From positions 84,946-148,945 of the forward strand of contig CANJBX010000001.1 of assembly GCA_947472885.1 (NCBI GenBank): 64,000 nt of DNA. Reading direction: 5' to 3'. Position 1 is the first letter of the stretch. Every line of letters begins with the position of its first letter. Below are positions 52,734-61,178 of the stretch, piece after piece. Source of the DNA: Hyphomicrobiaceae bacterium (lineage in GTDB: Bacteria; Pseudomonadota; Alphaproteobacteria; Rhizobiales; Xanthobacteraceae). Both the position numbers and the translations under genes were made by a program. Below the pieces are notes generated by a model that saw only the letters and a program-made list of their open reading frames with translations, was not told the DNA's origin and did not search any database.

Positions 52734-53738
52734 ATGCCGGGGAAATTTCGCCGCCGCACGTTTGTAAAGATGCTTGCCAGCGCACCGCTATGGCCAGCCT
52801 TCGGGTCGCGTACGGCGCGCGCCCAGTCGGCATCAGCTTGGCCTGACCATCCCGTCCGCATCATCGTGCCTTATCCGGCCGGCGGTTCGACCGACGTGCT
52901 GGCGCGTATTCTTGCCGAGAGCCTCAAGGAAAAGCTCGGCCAACCCTTCATCATCGAGAACCGGCCTGGCGCGGGCGGCAACACCGGCATTGCGGGCGTC
53001 ACCGGCTCGCCGCCCGACGGTTATACGATTGGCGCAGCGACAGTCGGGCATTTCGCGATCAACCAGTTTCTCTACGACAAGATGCCTTTCGATCCTGAAA
53101 AGGATTTCATCCCCGTGACGATGACGTGGGACCTGCCGAACGTGTTTGCGGTGGCGAGCCAGCACGTTCCCGCGAAGACGCTCGCCGAATTCACGGCGTG
53201 GGCAAAAGCCGGCGGCAAGCCGATCAGCTTCGGCAGTCCCGGTGTGGGCACCTCGCCGCATCTTTCCGGCGCGCTGTTCGGCACGCGCACCGGCATTCCG
53301 GTGACCCATGTGCCGTTCCGTGGTGCGGCGCAGACTATTCCCGCGATGCTGTCGGGCGATGTCGCCTATGCCATCGACAATCTCGCGTCGTATCTTTCGT
53401 TCATCGAGGCCGGCAACATGCGCGCGCTGGCGGTCACGTCGTCCGAGCGCTGGCCGACCTTGCCGAATGTGCCGACCATGGCGGAGGCGGGGCTTTCCGA
53501 TTTCGTCATCACGTCATGGGCGGGCTTTGTCGTTCCTGCCGGCACGCCGCAAGCCATCATCGACAAGCTCGCGCAGGCGATGAAGGAGATCGCCGCCGAC
53601 AAGACGATCCAGCAGAAATTTCTGGTCGCCGGCGCGCGTGTACTCTCCAGCACGCCCAAGGAAATTTCCGACAAGGCTGCGAAGGAGCGTCCGATGTGGC
53701 GCGAGGTCATCAAGGTATCGGGCGCGAAGGCGCAGTAG
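52734..53738 (+). CDS. Tripartite tricarboxylate transporter (Bug) substrate-binding protein
   Basis: A 334-aa periplasmic binding protein. MPGKFRRRTFVKML carries a Tat signal (RRTF). The motifs WPDHPVRIIVPYPAGGSTD, IIENRPGAGGNTGIAGV and LPNVPTMAEAG are typical. ATG 52734 has a ribosome site (AGGGAGAG) 6 bp upstream. No TctAB membrane genes follow, so it is an orphan here. Confidence 0.88.
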   Translation: MPGKFRRRTFVKMLASAPLWPAFGSRTARAQSASAWPDHPVRIIVPYPAGGSTDVLARILAESLKEKLGQPFIIENRPGAGGNTGIAGVTGSPPDGYTIGAATVGHFAINQFLYDKMPFDPEKDFIPVTMTWDLPNVFAVASQHVPAKTLAEFTAWAKAGGKPISFGSPGVGTSPHLSGALFGTRTGIPVTHVPFRGAAQTIPAMLSGDVAYAIDNLASYLSFIEAGNMRALAVTSSERWPTLPNVPTMAEAGLSDFVITSWAGFVVPAGTPQAIIDKLAQAMKEIAADKTIQQKFLVAGARVLSSTPKEISDKAAKERPMWREVIKVSGAKAQ

Positions 53739-54213
53739 ATAACGAAAACTTACCGCCGCGGGATTTTCAAACTGCGCGGCGCGAACATAAACGCGATTGC
53801 TAAAGCACGCCGCTTGCAAGGCTACTGCTTCGTAAATCTCGCCGGGCGCCGGATGAGAACATCGCCCTGATTTTTGCGAACGAAGCGCGGACAAACGTCC
53901 GGTACAAACGCCGCTGCGCGGCATCCCGGTAATAATTGCAGGGTGCGGAATCCCCATAAAACAGGCCTATTCCGCTTTCGTTCGCGCGCGCGTTAATCCC
54001 GTAAACGCGTGTTTAAAAATTGCAGCGCCGCCGGAAACCTCTCGTCAATCATGCGAAACGCTAAGCCCCGCAACACGATTGTTTAACCAGCCTCCTTAAG
54101 CGGATTTCGCTTTTGCCGCGCTAGTGTCTCCTCACACGACAGACGGAAGCGGCACAAGCCGCGCTGATCTGGGGCCAACGCGCCCGACAGGGATTTGAAT
54201 TGAGGCGTCAGAT
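53739..54213. other. Intergenic region, 475 bp
   Basis: No gene was recognised. It holds a perfect small hairpin CGGAC-AAAC-GTCCG (53888-53901) and an inverted repeat GCGGAAT...ATTCCGC (53945-53975, 17-base loop) followed by TTTCG. TTAACCAGCCTCCTTAA lies at 54083-54099. The last 100 bp probably hold the promoter for the DUF6101 gene, whose ATG follows a GAGG sequence. Confidence 0.45.
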
Positions 54214-54792
54214 ATGAGTACCGGCGGGGCCGTTCCTGCCGGGTCGGGCCGCAGTGCGCGGCTCGACCCGTTCAGCTTGCCAGTCCGCTACAAGGCAAAC
54301 GATGCCTTCGCGGACAAGAGCGAGCGTGTGGTCGAGGTCAATCACGAACGCGTCGTGATGCGGCGTGCCGTACGCGGCATTCCCATGAAGACTTCGACGG
54401 CGCTGTCCGATTTTCTCGGTGTCGCCATTCGCATCGTTCCTCCCAAGGATGATTTCGACGGCCTGGTTGCCGTGGTGCTGGAGCATCGCGACCCCGGCCT
54501 GTCGGTGCCGCTGTTCGTCGCTCAGGATGGTTCTGAAATCTCCGTCGAATGGCAGACGTGGTCGCGGGTGCTTGGGCTTCCCGGCCTCGTCGTCAACGCC
54601 GATGGCACGCTGCGCGATCCGTTGGGCCCGCTTGGCCGCGTACAGGGCAATGTGAAATCGCCGCGCAAGCGTAGCCGCGTCATTGCGCGCAGCCGCCGCA
54701 GCGCCCGCCGCCTGCGCCGCAAGACCGGCGTCGGCAAGCTCGACACCATGATCGTGCGCCGCGGCGAACACGAAATCATCGCGCGTAACTAA
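54214..54792 (+). CDS. DUF6101 family protein
   Basis: A 192-aa protein. SARLDPFSLPVRYKANDAFAD and VVEVNHERVVMRRAVRG at the start, VVLEHRDPGLSVPLFVAQDG and VEWQTWSRVLGLPGLVV in the middle match the DUF6101 group of Bradyrhizobium-type genomes. The tail (about 145-180) is very basic: RKRSRVIARSRRSARRLRRK. That could bind nucleic acid, but no function is known. Confidence 0.75.
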   Translation: MSTGGAVPAGSGRSARLDPFSLPVRYKANDAFADKSERVVEVNHERVVMRRAVRGIPMKTSTALSDFLGVAIRIVPPKDDFDGLVAVVLEHRDPGLSVPLFVAQDGSEISVEWQTWSRVLGLPGLVVNADGTLRDPLGPLGRVQGNVKSPRKRSRVIARSRRSARRLRRKTGVGKLDTMIVRRGEHEIIARN

Positions 54793-54799
54793 AAGCTCT

Positions 54800-54853
54800 T
54801 CTAATTCCCGGGATTGCTTCGTCGTCATGCTCCTCGCAATGACAGGGAGCAGC
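54800..54853. repeat. Partial copy of the CATTGCGAGG-type intergenic repeat
   Basis: CCCGGGATTGCTTCGTCGTC, then CTCCTCGCAATGACAGGGAG. It matches half of the longer inverted repeat at 58311-58402, reading GGGATTGCTTCG...CGCAATGACAG. It lies between the DUF6101 and TPR genes. Confidence 0.7.
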
Positions 54854-54930
54854 ATAGCTCCCATTGCTCACACTCTTCTTCCCCCGGACGCTGTGACGTT
54901 CTAACCTCGCGGAAAGTGCCGGGAGGTTAT

Positions 54931-56229
54931 GTGCGGTCCAGATTGCTCCTTTGTGTGTTTGTAACGCTCGTGGCCGCCACTGGCGCGAATGCGCAGGGCA
55001 TGGGTTCGTGCGGGCAGGGCGCACCATCGCCCGTATGGTCCGTAGCCTGCGGTGCGGTGATCGACAACGCGCAGGCTTCCCCGGCCGATCGCGCCAGGGC
55101 GATGAAGTACCGGGGCGTCCTTCTTGTCCGCCAGACCCAGTTTGAACTTGCGATCAGGGATTTCAGCGGCGCCATTGCGATCAATCCGTCGGATGCGGAA
55201 GCCTTCAACGACCGCGCGCTGGCGTATCAGATGTCGCGCGATCTTGATCGCGCTGTGCAGGACTACGACAAGGCCATCTCGCTCGATCCGAAATTCACCC
55301 TGGCCTGGTTCAACCGCGGCAATGCCCGTAGCGGGCGCGGCGACCACGCGGGGGCCATCGCGGACTTCACGCAGGCGATTGCATTGAAACCGGATTTCGG
55401 CCCGGCCTACCGCAATCGCGGTCTGGTCAAGCGCGCGGCGGGTGACATGGATGGCGCCATCGCCGATCAAACGTCCGCCCTGCAATACGATGCCAACGAC
55501 TACGATGCGCTGATGGCGCGCGCCGCCCTGCTGATGGGCAAGGCCGAACTCGACAAGGCCATCGTCGATCTCGATGCCGCGATAAAGCAGCGCCCGAACC
55601 AGTCCGACGGCTACAACAATCGCGGCGCGGCGCTGTCGCAGAAGGGCGAGCTTGCGCGCGCTTCGGCAGACTACGACCGCGCGCTGCTGATCTCGCCCGA
55701 CTCCGCCGGCACCTATAGCAATCGCGGCAATGTGCGCTTCGCGTTCGGCAACTTCGGCCTTGCCGCCGACGATCTGGCGCGCGCCGCCAAGGCCAACCCG
55801 CGCAATCCCTATGCTGCGCTGTGGCGTTACCTCGCGGTGGCGCGGACGGGCAATACTTCGACGGCTGAATTGCTGAATGCTTCTGGCGCGTTTGACGCTG
55901 CGGCATGGCCCGCGCCGGTCGTCGCCTATTACCTCGGCAAGACCAGCGCCGACGCCGTGCGCGCCGCGGCCGACAAGGGCGATGCGCAGACCCGCCGTGG
56001 CCAGCAATGCGAAGCGGAATTTTATCTCGGCGAATTCGTGCTGGCGCAGGCTGCCGGCAAGATCGATCCGGGCCGCATCAAGCCGGATCAGCCCGATCAG
56101 AATCTCTACGCCCTCGATCCTGAAGCCATCCGCCGGGCCAAGCCGATGCTGGTGCGCGCCGCGGAAATATGTCCTGCGGGCTTCACCGAGCGCATGGGCG
56201 CGGTCGGCGAACTGAAACGGATGCAATAA
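54931..56229 (+). CDS. Exported tetratricopeptide-repeat protein
   Basis: A 432-aa protein starting at GTG 54931, with a ribosome site (GGGAGG) 5-6 bp upstream. VRSRLLLCVFVTLVAATGA is the signal peptide, cleaved near NAQ. About seven TPR units span residues 60-330 (for example AIRDFSGAIAINPSDAEAFN, ALAYQMSRDLDRAVQDYDKA). The C-terminal part (about 330-430) is not TPR and contains GQQCEAEFYLGEF. It probably scaffolds proteins in the periplasm. Role unknown. The next gene starts 9 bp after its stop. Confidence 0.85.
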   Translation: MRSRLLLCVFVTLVAATGANAQGMGSCGQGAPSPVWSVACGAVIDNAQASPADRARAMKYRGVLLVRQTQFELAIRDFSGAIAINPSDAEAFNDRALAYQMSRDLDRAVQDYDKAISLDPKFTLAWFNRGNARSGRGDHAGAIADFTQAIALKPDFGPAYRNRGLVKRAAGDMDGAIADQTSALQYDANDYDALMARAALLMGKAELDKAIVDLDAAIKQRPNQSDGYNNRGAALSQKGELARASADYDRALLISPDSAGTYSNRGNVRFAFGNFGLAADDLARAAKANPRNPYAALWRYLAVARTGNTSTAELLNASGAFDAAAWPAPVVAYYLGKTSADAVRAAADKGDAQTRRGQQCEAEFYLGEFVLAQAAGKIDPGRIKPDQPDQNLYALDPEAIRRAKPMLVRAAEICPAGFTERMGAVGELKRMQ

Positions 56230-56238
56230 GGTCACGCA

Positions 56239-57087
56239 ATGACAGACAGCAATCAGAAGTCGCTTGAAGGCCGTGTGGCGCTGGTCACGGGTGCGGCCAG
56301 CGGCATGGGCCGCGTGATGGCGCGCGCGCTCGCCGGCGCTGGCGCGAAGATCGCCGCGCTCGATGTCAATCGCGCGGGCCTCGATGCGCTCGGCAGCGAA
56401 CCCGTGTTCGCCGGAAAATTCCTTGCGTTGACGGGTGACGTCTCCAATGCCGCCGATTGCCAGCGCGTCGTGCAGGAAGCTGCTGGCAAGCTCGGCGGCC
56501 TCGACATCCTCATCAACTGTGCGGGCGTCAACATGGGCCCGGCGACGCCGCCGGGGCAGGGCCGCGCGAAATTCTATGAAGCCAGCCCCGAAGGCACCCT
56601 GAAGATTTTTGCCATCAACATGGGGGGCGTGTTCCTGATGTCGCGCTTTGCCACCGTCGAGATGCTGAAGAAAAACTGGGGCCGCATTGTCAACATCACG
56701 ACGAGTTACGACACCATGCTGACCGGCGGGCTGACCGCCTATGGCTCCTCGAAGGCGGCGGTCGAGGCCTCGACTTCGGGATGGGCGAAGGATCTCGCCG
56801 GCACGGGTGTCACCTGCAACATCCTCGTGCCGGGCGGGCCGACCGATACGGCATTCTTCCCGGCGGGTGCGCCGAAGCCGCCGGTGCTGATCGACCCGCA
56901 GGTGATGGCGATCCCGGCGGTGTGGCTGTGCTCTCCGGCGTCCGACGGCATTTCCGGCAATCGCTTCGTGGCGCGCGACTGGGACACGACATTATCCCAG
57001 GCCGAGGCGGCGGAGCGCGTGCGTGCGCCCGCAGCATGGCCTACACTTGCGGAAGGCGCGCAGGCCAAGCGCGGGGTTGCTATCTAA
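56239..57087 (+). CDS. Short-chain dehydrogenase/reductase
   Basis: A 282-aa NAD(P)-dependent oxidoreductase. The cofactor motif is T17-GAASGMG24, NNAG is replaced by INCAGVN, and the catalytic Y-x3-K is AYGSSKAA. The substrate is unknown. It starts a three-gene plus-strand group with a Bug binder and a GMC oxidoreductase, which looks like a small catabolic cluster. Confidence 0.88.
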   Translation: MTDSNQKSLEGRVALVTGAASGMGRVMARALAGAGAKIAALDVNRAGLDALGSEPVFAGKFLALTGDVSNAADCQRVVQEAAGKLGGLDILINCAGVNMGPATPPGQGRAKFYEASPEGTLKIFAINMGGVFLMSRFATVEMLKKNWGRIVNITTSYDTMLTGGLTAYGSSKAAVEASTSGWAKDLAGTGVTCNILVPGGPTDTAFFPAGAPKPPVLIDPQVMAIPAVWLCSPASDGISGNRFVARDWDTTLSQAEAAERVRAPAAWPTLAEGAQAKRGVAI

Positions 57088-57147
57088 CAACGCGCGATCC
57101 GGCGAAACATCGCCGCAAGATCGCGCGTGAACAAACGGGAGGGAAGC

Positions 57148-58113
57148 GTGCGCGCAGTTGTTGCAAGGGGCTTGGCACTGGTTCTGCTTGTTCCGTTCGC
57201 GGCGCCCGCATTCGCGCAGGATTATCCCAGCCGTCCGATGACCGTGATCGGCACCACGCCGGCCGGCACCAGCGTCGATCTCACCACCCGGTTTTTCGGC
57301 GAGCGCATCAAGGCCGCGACGGGTCAGCCATGGGTGATCGAGAACAAGCCGGGCGCGGCGGGCTCTATCGCGGCCAAGGCGGCAGCGAGCGCGAAGCCCG
57401 ACGGCTATTCAATGTTCGTGTGCACCTCCGGCGCGATGTCGGCCAATCAGTATTTGCAGAAAAACCTGTCCTACGATCCGGTCAAGGATTTCACGCTGGT
57501 CGCGCGCATGTTCCGGCTCGACTTCACCTTGATGGTGAATTCGGAAAAGACGCCGGTGAAAACCGTCGCCGAGCTGACCGAGTTCCTGAAGAAAAAGAAG
57601 GGCCGCGTGTCGTTCGGTTATTTCTCCGCCAGCATGCAGGCGCTGGCGGAACAGTATCGTTCCATGATCGGCATCGAGGCCTCGCCGGCCGCGTACAAGA
57701 GCCCGCACCAGATGATGACCGAACTCGAGGCCGGCGATTTCGATTTCACCTTTACCGCCGCCGAATACGCGCTCAATCCCAAGCCGAACCTGCGCGCACT
57801 CGCCATCGGTGCGGAGCAGCGTTCGCGCCTGCTGCCGGAGGTGCCGACCATGGTAGAGGCGGGTCTGTCCGGCTTCCTGCCGCTCTATTCGTGGTTTGGT
57901 CTCTGCATGCCGGCCGGTGCGCCGGACATCGCGGTGAAGACCCTCGCGCCGATTGTAATTGAGATCGCCAATCGCGACGAGACGCGGCAACTCCTCAAGA
58001 CCTTCGCGGGTGAACCATTCCCCGGTGATGCTGCGGCGTTTGCCAAGACACTGGCGGACACCAGCAGGGACTGGGCTTACTTCGTCAAGCTCGCCAAGAT
58101 CGACGCGCAGTAG
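57148..58113 (+). CDS. Tripartite tricarboxylate transporter (Bug) substrate-binding protein
   Basis: A 321-aa binding protein. GTG 57148 is chosen because a strong ribosome site (GGAGGGAA) sits just upstream; GTG 57127 would add seven residues. The N-terminus is a Sec signal (LALVLLVPFAAPAFAQ) without twin arginine. Motifs DYPSRPMTVIGTTPAGTSVD, VIENKPGAAGSIAAK and LPEVPTMVEAG are present. No TctAB genes are adjacent. Confidence 0.87.
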   Translation: MRAVVARGLALVLLVPFAAPAFAQDYPSRPMTVIGTTPAGTSVDLTTRFFGERIKAATGQPWVIENKPGAAGSIAAKAAASAKPDGYSMFVCTSGAMSANQYLQKNLSYDPVKDFTLVARMFRLDFTLMVNSEKTPVKTVAELTEFLKKKKGRVSFGYFSASMQALAEQYRSMIGIEASPAAYKSPHQMMTELEAGDFDFTFTAAEYALNPKPNLRALAIGAEQRSRLLPEVPTMVEAGLSGFLPLYSWFGLCMPAGAPDIAVKTLAPIVIEIANRDETRQLLKTFAGEPFPGDAAAFAKTLADTSRDWAYFVKLAKIDAQ

Positions 58114-58175
58114 GTGAATGTGCAGCAGCTTAAATGCATGATTATGAAATGAGCGTGGCGAAACGGGTTCTGACG

Positions 58176-58291
58176 CCTCTCCCCTGTGGGGAGAGGCCGG
58201 CGAGCGATGCGAGCCGGGTGAGGGGATCTAAATTGTAGTTGGTTCCCCTCACCCGCGCCTTCGGCGCGACCTCTCCCCGCAGGGGAGAGGT
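58176..58291. repeat. Composite palindromic repeat, copy G
   Basis: CCTCTCCCCTGTGGGGAGAGG, GGGTGAGGGG, a spacer, CCCCTCACCC and CCTCTCCCCGCAGGGGAGAGG. It has the same plan as copies A, B and D. Confidence 0.9.
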
Positions 58292-58310
58292 GAAGAAAGC
58301 AGGCGAGTGC

Positions 58311-58402
58311 TTTGTCATTGCGAGGAGCGTATGCGACGAAGCAATCCCGGTCAGGGATGGTGCGTCCATGACCGGGATTGCTTCGCTTCGCTCGCAATGA
58401 CA
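58311..58402. repeat. CATTGCGAGG-type long inverted repeat
   Basis: TCATTGCGAGGAGCG...GACGAAGCAATCCCGG on the left and CCGGGATTGCTTCGCTTCGC...TCGCAATGAC on the right form a long imperfect stem around a TCAGGGATGGTGCGTCCATGA centre. A half copy is at 54800-54853. It is unrelated to the CCCTCTCCCC repeats. Confidence 0.8.
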
Positions 58403-58450
58403 GAAATACAGCGACCGCAAAACACAAACACTGAAATCAGAAACGTCCCC

Positions 58451-60085
58451 ATGTCATCCAGCACCTCCTACGACTACATCATCGTCGGCGCCGGCGCGGC
58501 CGGCTGCGTATTAGCCTATCGGCTGACGGAAGACCGCGCCTGCAACGTGCTGCTGCTGGAAGCCGGCGGGCGCGACTGGCATCCCCTCCTGAAGCTGCCG
58601 ATTGCCTGGACCACCTGCATGGTCACGCCCAAGTTCAACTGGGGCTTCGAGAGCGAGCCGGACGCCCATCGTGGCGGGCGCACGCTGCCGCTGGCGCGCG
58701 GCAAGATGCTGGGCGGATCGACCTCGATCAACGGCATGCGTTATTCGCGCGGCCATTTCCGTGACTACGACCAGTGGCGGCAGCTCGGCAACAAGGGCTG
58801 GGGCTTTGCCGACATCCTGCCGTACTTCAAGCGTTCCGAGAAAAACTATCGCGGCGAGGGCAAGTATCACGGCGGCGACGGCCCGCTGAACGTGCGGCTC
58901 GCGAAAAATCCCTCGCTGCTTTACGAGCCGTTGCGCGACGCCGCCAACGCCGCCGGCATTCCCGAGACCGAGGACATGCACGGCGATCAGCCGGAAGGCA
59001 TTGCACCGGCCGAGATCACGGTGGATCGTTTCGGCCGCCGCCATTCGACCGCGAAAGCGTTTCTGAAACCGGCGCGCAAGCGCAAGAACCTCACGCTCAT
59101 TACGCATGCGCTGGCGAGCAAGGTGCGGATCGAGAATGGCCGCGCCGTTGGTATCGAATACACCCGCAAGGGCGTGGCGTGCTACGCGGCGGCGTCGCGC
59201 GAAGTGATCCTGTCGGGCGGCGCGTATAATTCGCCGCAACTGCTGATGCTGTCCGGCATCGGCCCGGCGGACGAATTGCGCAAGCACAATATCCCCGTTC
59301 TTGTCGATCTGCCGGGCGTCGGCAAGAACCTCGCCGAGCATCCGCTGGTGTCGGTGCAGGCCGAAACCAAGGAGCCGATTGCGCTGCTGCGCCACCTGCG
59401 GCTCGACCGGGCGCTGATCAAGGGCGCGCAATGGTTGTTCACCGGCACCGGCCTGTTCGGCATCAATGCCAACAGCGCGGGGCTGTTCACCCGCACGCGG
59501 CCGGAACTGGAGCGCCACGATGTGCAGCTTCTCTATTCCGCCATCGCGCGCGACGCTAAACTGTGGTGGCCCGGCCGGATCGGTACGCAGAAATACGTCA
59601 TCCAGTGTTCGATCTCGCTGCAGCATCCCGAGGCGCTCGGCGAACTGACGCTGCGCTCCGCCGACCCGGCCGACAAGCCGCGCATCAACATCAACCTGTT
59701 TGGCTCGCAGGCCGATGTCGATACGACGATCCGCGGCATTCGCCTCGCGCGCGAAATCTTCGCGCAGGAGCCGCTCAGGAGCATGATCAAGGGCGAGGTA
59801 ATGCCCGGCAAGGATGTGCAGTCCGACGAGGCGCTCAAGCAGTTCATCTATACCTATGCCGCGACGACGCAGCATCCGTGCGGCACCTGCAAGATGGGTA
59901 ACGACACGATGGCGGTGGTGGACGACGAATTGCGGGTGCGTGGCGTGAAGGCGCTGCGCGTTGCCGATGCCTCGATCATGCCGACGATTCCCGGCGGCCA
60001 TATCAATGCGCCGACCATCATGATCGGCGAGAAGGCCGCCGACATGATCCGCGGCCGCGCGCCGCTGCCGGCTGCTGCGGTGTAA
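58451..60085 (+). CDS. GMC family FAD oxidoreductase
   Basis: A 544-aa flavoenzyme of the glucose-methanol-choline family. FAD motif G13-AGAAG ([16 protein letters not shown]), [25 protein letters not shown], and the C-terminal catalytic region HPCGTCKMG and [20 protein letters not shown] are clear. Choline dehydrogenase or an alcohol dehydrogenase are both possible. ATG 58451 is chosen. It follows the Bug and SDR genes on the same strand. Confidence 0.88.
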   Translation: MSSSTSYDYIIVGAGAAGCVLAYRLTEDRACNVLLLEAGGRDWHPLLKLPIAWTTCMVTPKFNWGFESEPDAHRGGRTLPLARGKMLGGSTSINGMRYSRGHFRDYDQWRQLGNKGWGFADILPYFKRSEKNYRGEGKYHGGDGPLNVRLAKNPSLLYEPLRDAANAAGIPETEDMHGDQPEGIAPAEITVDRFGRRHSTAKAFLKPARKRKNLTLITHALASKVRIENGRAVGIEYTRKGVACYAAASREVILSGGAYNSPQLLMLSGIGPADELRKHNIPVLVDLPGVGKNLAEHPLVSVQAETKEPIALLRHLRLDRALIKGAQWLFTGTGLFGINANSAGLFTRTRPELERHDVQLLYSAIARDAKLWWPGRIGTQKYVIQCSISLQHPEALGELTLRSADPADKPRININLFGSQADVDTTIRGIRLAREIFAQEPLRSMIKGEVMPGKDVQSDEALKQFIYTYAATTQHPCGTCKMGNDTMAVVDDELRVRGVKALRVADASIMPTIPGGHINAPTIMIGEKAADMIRGRAPLPAAAV

Positions 60086-60145
60086 TCCGGCGGCGTAGCG
60101 AAGCGATGGAAAATATGCTATGTTTACGGTCAACGAGGTGAGGCC

Positions 60146-60373
60146 ATGGCCGACCTGCTTGACCGTATTACAGTCGATGCTGCGCAGATGAATGGGCGCC
60201 CGTGCATTCGTGGTATGCGGATCACCGTGACCGATATTCTGCGGATGCTTGCGTCAGGTATGGCCCGCGCCGATATCCTGCGTGACTATCCCTATCTGGT
60301 GGATGATGACATTGCGGCTTCGCTTGCCTATGCCGCACGTCAGTCCGACCATCCGGTGATTGCGGCCGAATAG
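60146..60373 (+). CDS. DUF433 family protein, putative antitoxin
   Basis: A 75-aa protein. RITVDAAQMNGRPCIRGMRI then VTDILRMLASGMARADIL is the DUF433 pattern, a helix-turn-helix type antitoxin found before PIN-like toxins. The ribosome site (GAGGTGAGG) precedes the ATG. A TATGCT (-10-like) lies at 60115. The next gene starts 2 bp after its stop. Confidence 0.85.
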   Translation: MADLLDRITVDAAQMNGRPCIRGMRITVTDILRMLASGMARADILRDYPYLVDDDIAASLAYAARQSDHPVIAAE

Positions 60374-60375
60374 CC

Positions 60376-60708
60376 GTGCGCTTCCTGGTCGATGCGCAGC
60401 TGCCGCCACGCCTTGCCAAAAGTCTTCTGGAACTGGGGCATGACGCGTCGCATGTAGCCGATATCGGTTTGCTGGCTGCAAGCGTCCGGCAGATTTGGCG
60501 CGAAGCGATAGAGCGTTCTGCGGCGTTGATTACAAAAGACCGGGACTTTGCCGTTCTGCGCGCCTCTCGCTCCGGCGGACCAGCGGTGGTCTGGCTGCGT
60601 ATCGGAAATGCGACAAACGATGAATTGATGCGCCGCCTTGTTGCGGTTCTTGGATCTGTCGTCGAAGCAATCGACCGCGGCGAAACGCTGGTGGAAGTGA
60701 TTGCATAA
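60376..60708 (+). CDS. DUF5615 PIN-like protein, putative toxin
   Basis: A 110-aa protein with a GTG start. MRFLVDAQLPPRLAKSLLEL and ALITKDRDFAVLR carry the acidic residues D6, D55 and D57 expected for the metal site of a PIN-like nuclease. DUF5615 partners DUF433 in many genomes as a Vap-type toxin-antitoxin pair. Nuclease activity is inferred. Confidence 0.82.
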   Translation: MRFLVDAQLPPRLAKSLLELGHDASHVADIGLLAASVRQIWREAIERSAALITKDRDFAVLRASRSGGPAVVWLRIGNATNDELMRRLVAVLGSVVEAIDRGETLVEVIA

Positions 60709-60763
60709 CAGAAGCGGCGCCGGATCTCTCCAGCACCGCTTCATCTCATTCCATACCCACGCG

Positions 60764-60976
60764 CTAGTCCGCCGCTGACACAGGCGATCCGACCACATCT
60801 TCCCGCGCGCATGCGGGACACTTGTAGGTGCGCAGCTCATGCTTCGTCAGCGTCGGATGCGGACGATGGTCTTGCAACATCGTCGTCGCGCCGCAGGCAT
60901 CGCATTTCGGCCCCAGCGGGCTTCGCGCGATTTGCGGTGGTTCAGGCATGTTTTCGTACTGCCCGTTCTCGGACAT
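60764..60976 (-). CDS. Small zinc-ribbon protein
   Basis: A 70-aa protein with two C-x2-C pairs, C25/C28 (KCDACGA) and C53/C56 (YKCPACA), the pattern of a zinc ribbon. No other domain. A GAGAGG ribosome site lies before ATG 60976. Function unknown. It converges with the toxin gene. Confidence 0.75.
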   Translation of the reverse strand: MSENGQYENMPEPPQIARSPLGPKCDACGATTMLQDHRPHPTLTKHELRTYKCPACAREDVVGSPVSAAD

Positions 60977-61178
60977 TGTCTGGCCTCTCGCTTGTGGATG
61001 AGATGCCCAATCAACGCCGAAGGCCGGTACCGAGTTCTGGAAACGGAACGCTTTATGTTTTTGCAATGTTGCGGAACTGAAAGATTCGGTCGCAAAAGTT
61101 TTTCGTGAAACCGGGAACCCGCTGTCAGCGCATGTCGTCGATGGTGGCGAAAAAGCGGCACGGCCTCGCGCCAAACGA

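Larger units (their letters stand above)
58114..58450. other. Intergenic region with two different repeats
   Basis: This 337-bp gap between the Bug and GMC genes is almost filled by two distinct repeats: the composite palindrome (58176-58291) and the CATTGCGAGG inverted repeat (58311-58402). A ribosome site for the GMC gene is not clear. The repeats separate the GMC gene from the SDR-Bug pair, so it may have its own promoter. Confidence 0.6.

Noticed and set aside
53945-53975. GCGGAAT...ATTCCGC inverted repeat as a terminator
   Set aside because: The 7-bp stem has a 17-base loop and only TTT after it, too weak to call.
58511-60133. 540-codon minus-strand frame over the GMC gene
   Set aside because: Antisense shadow of an enzyme with clear FAD motifs.
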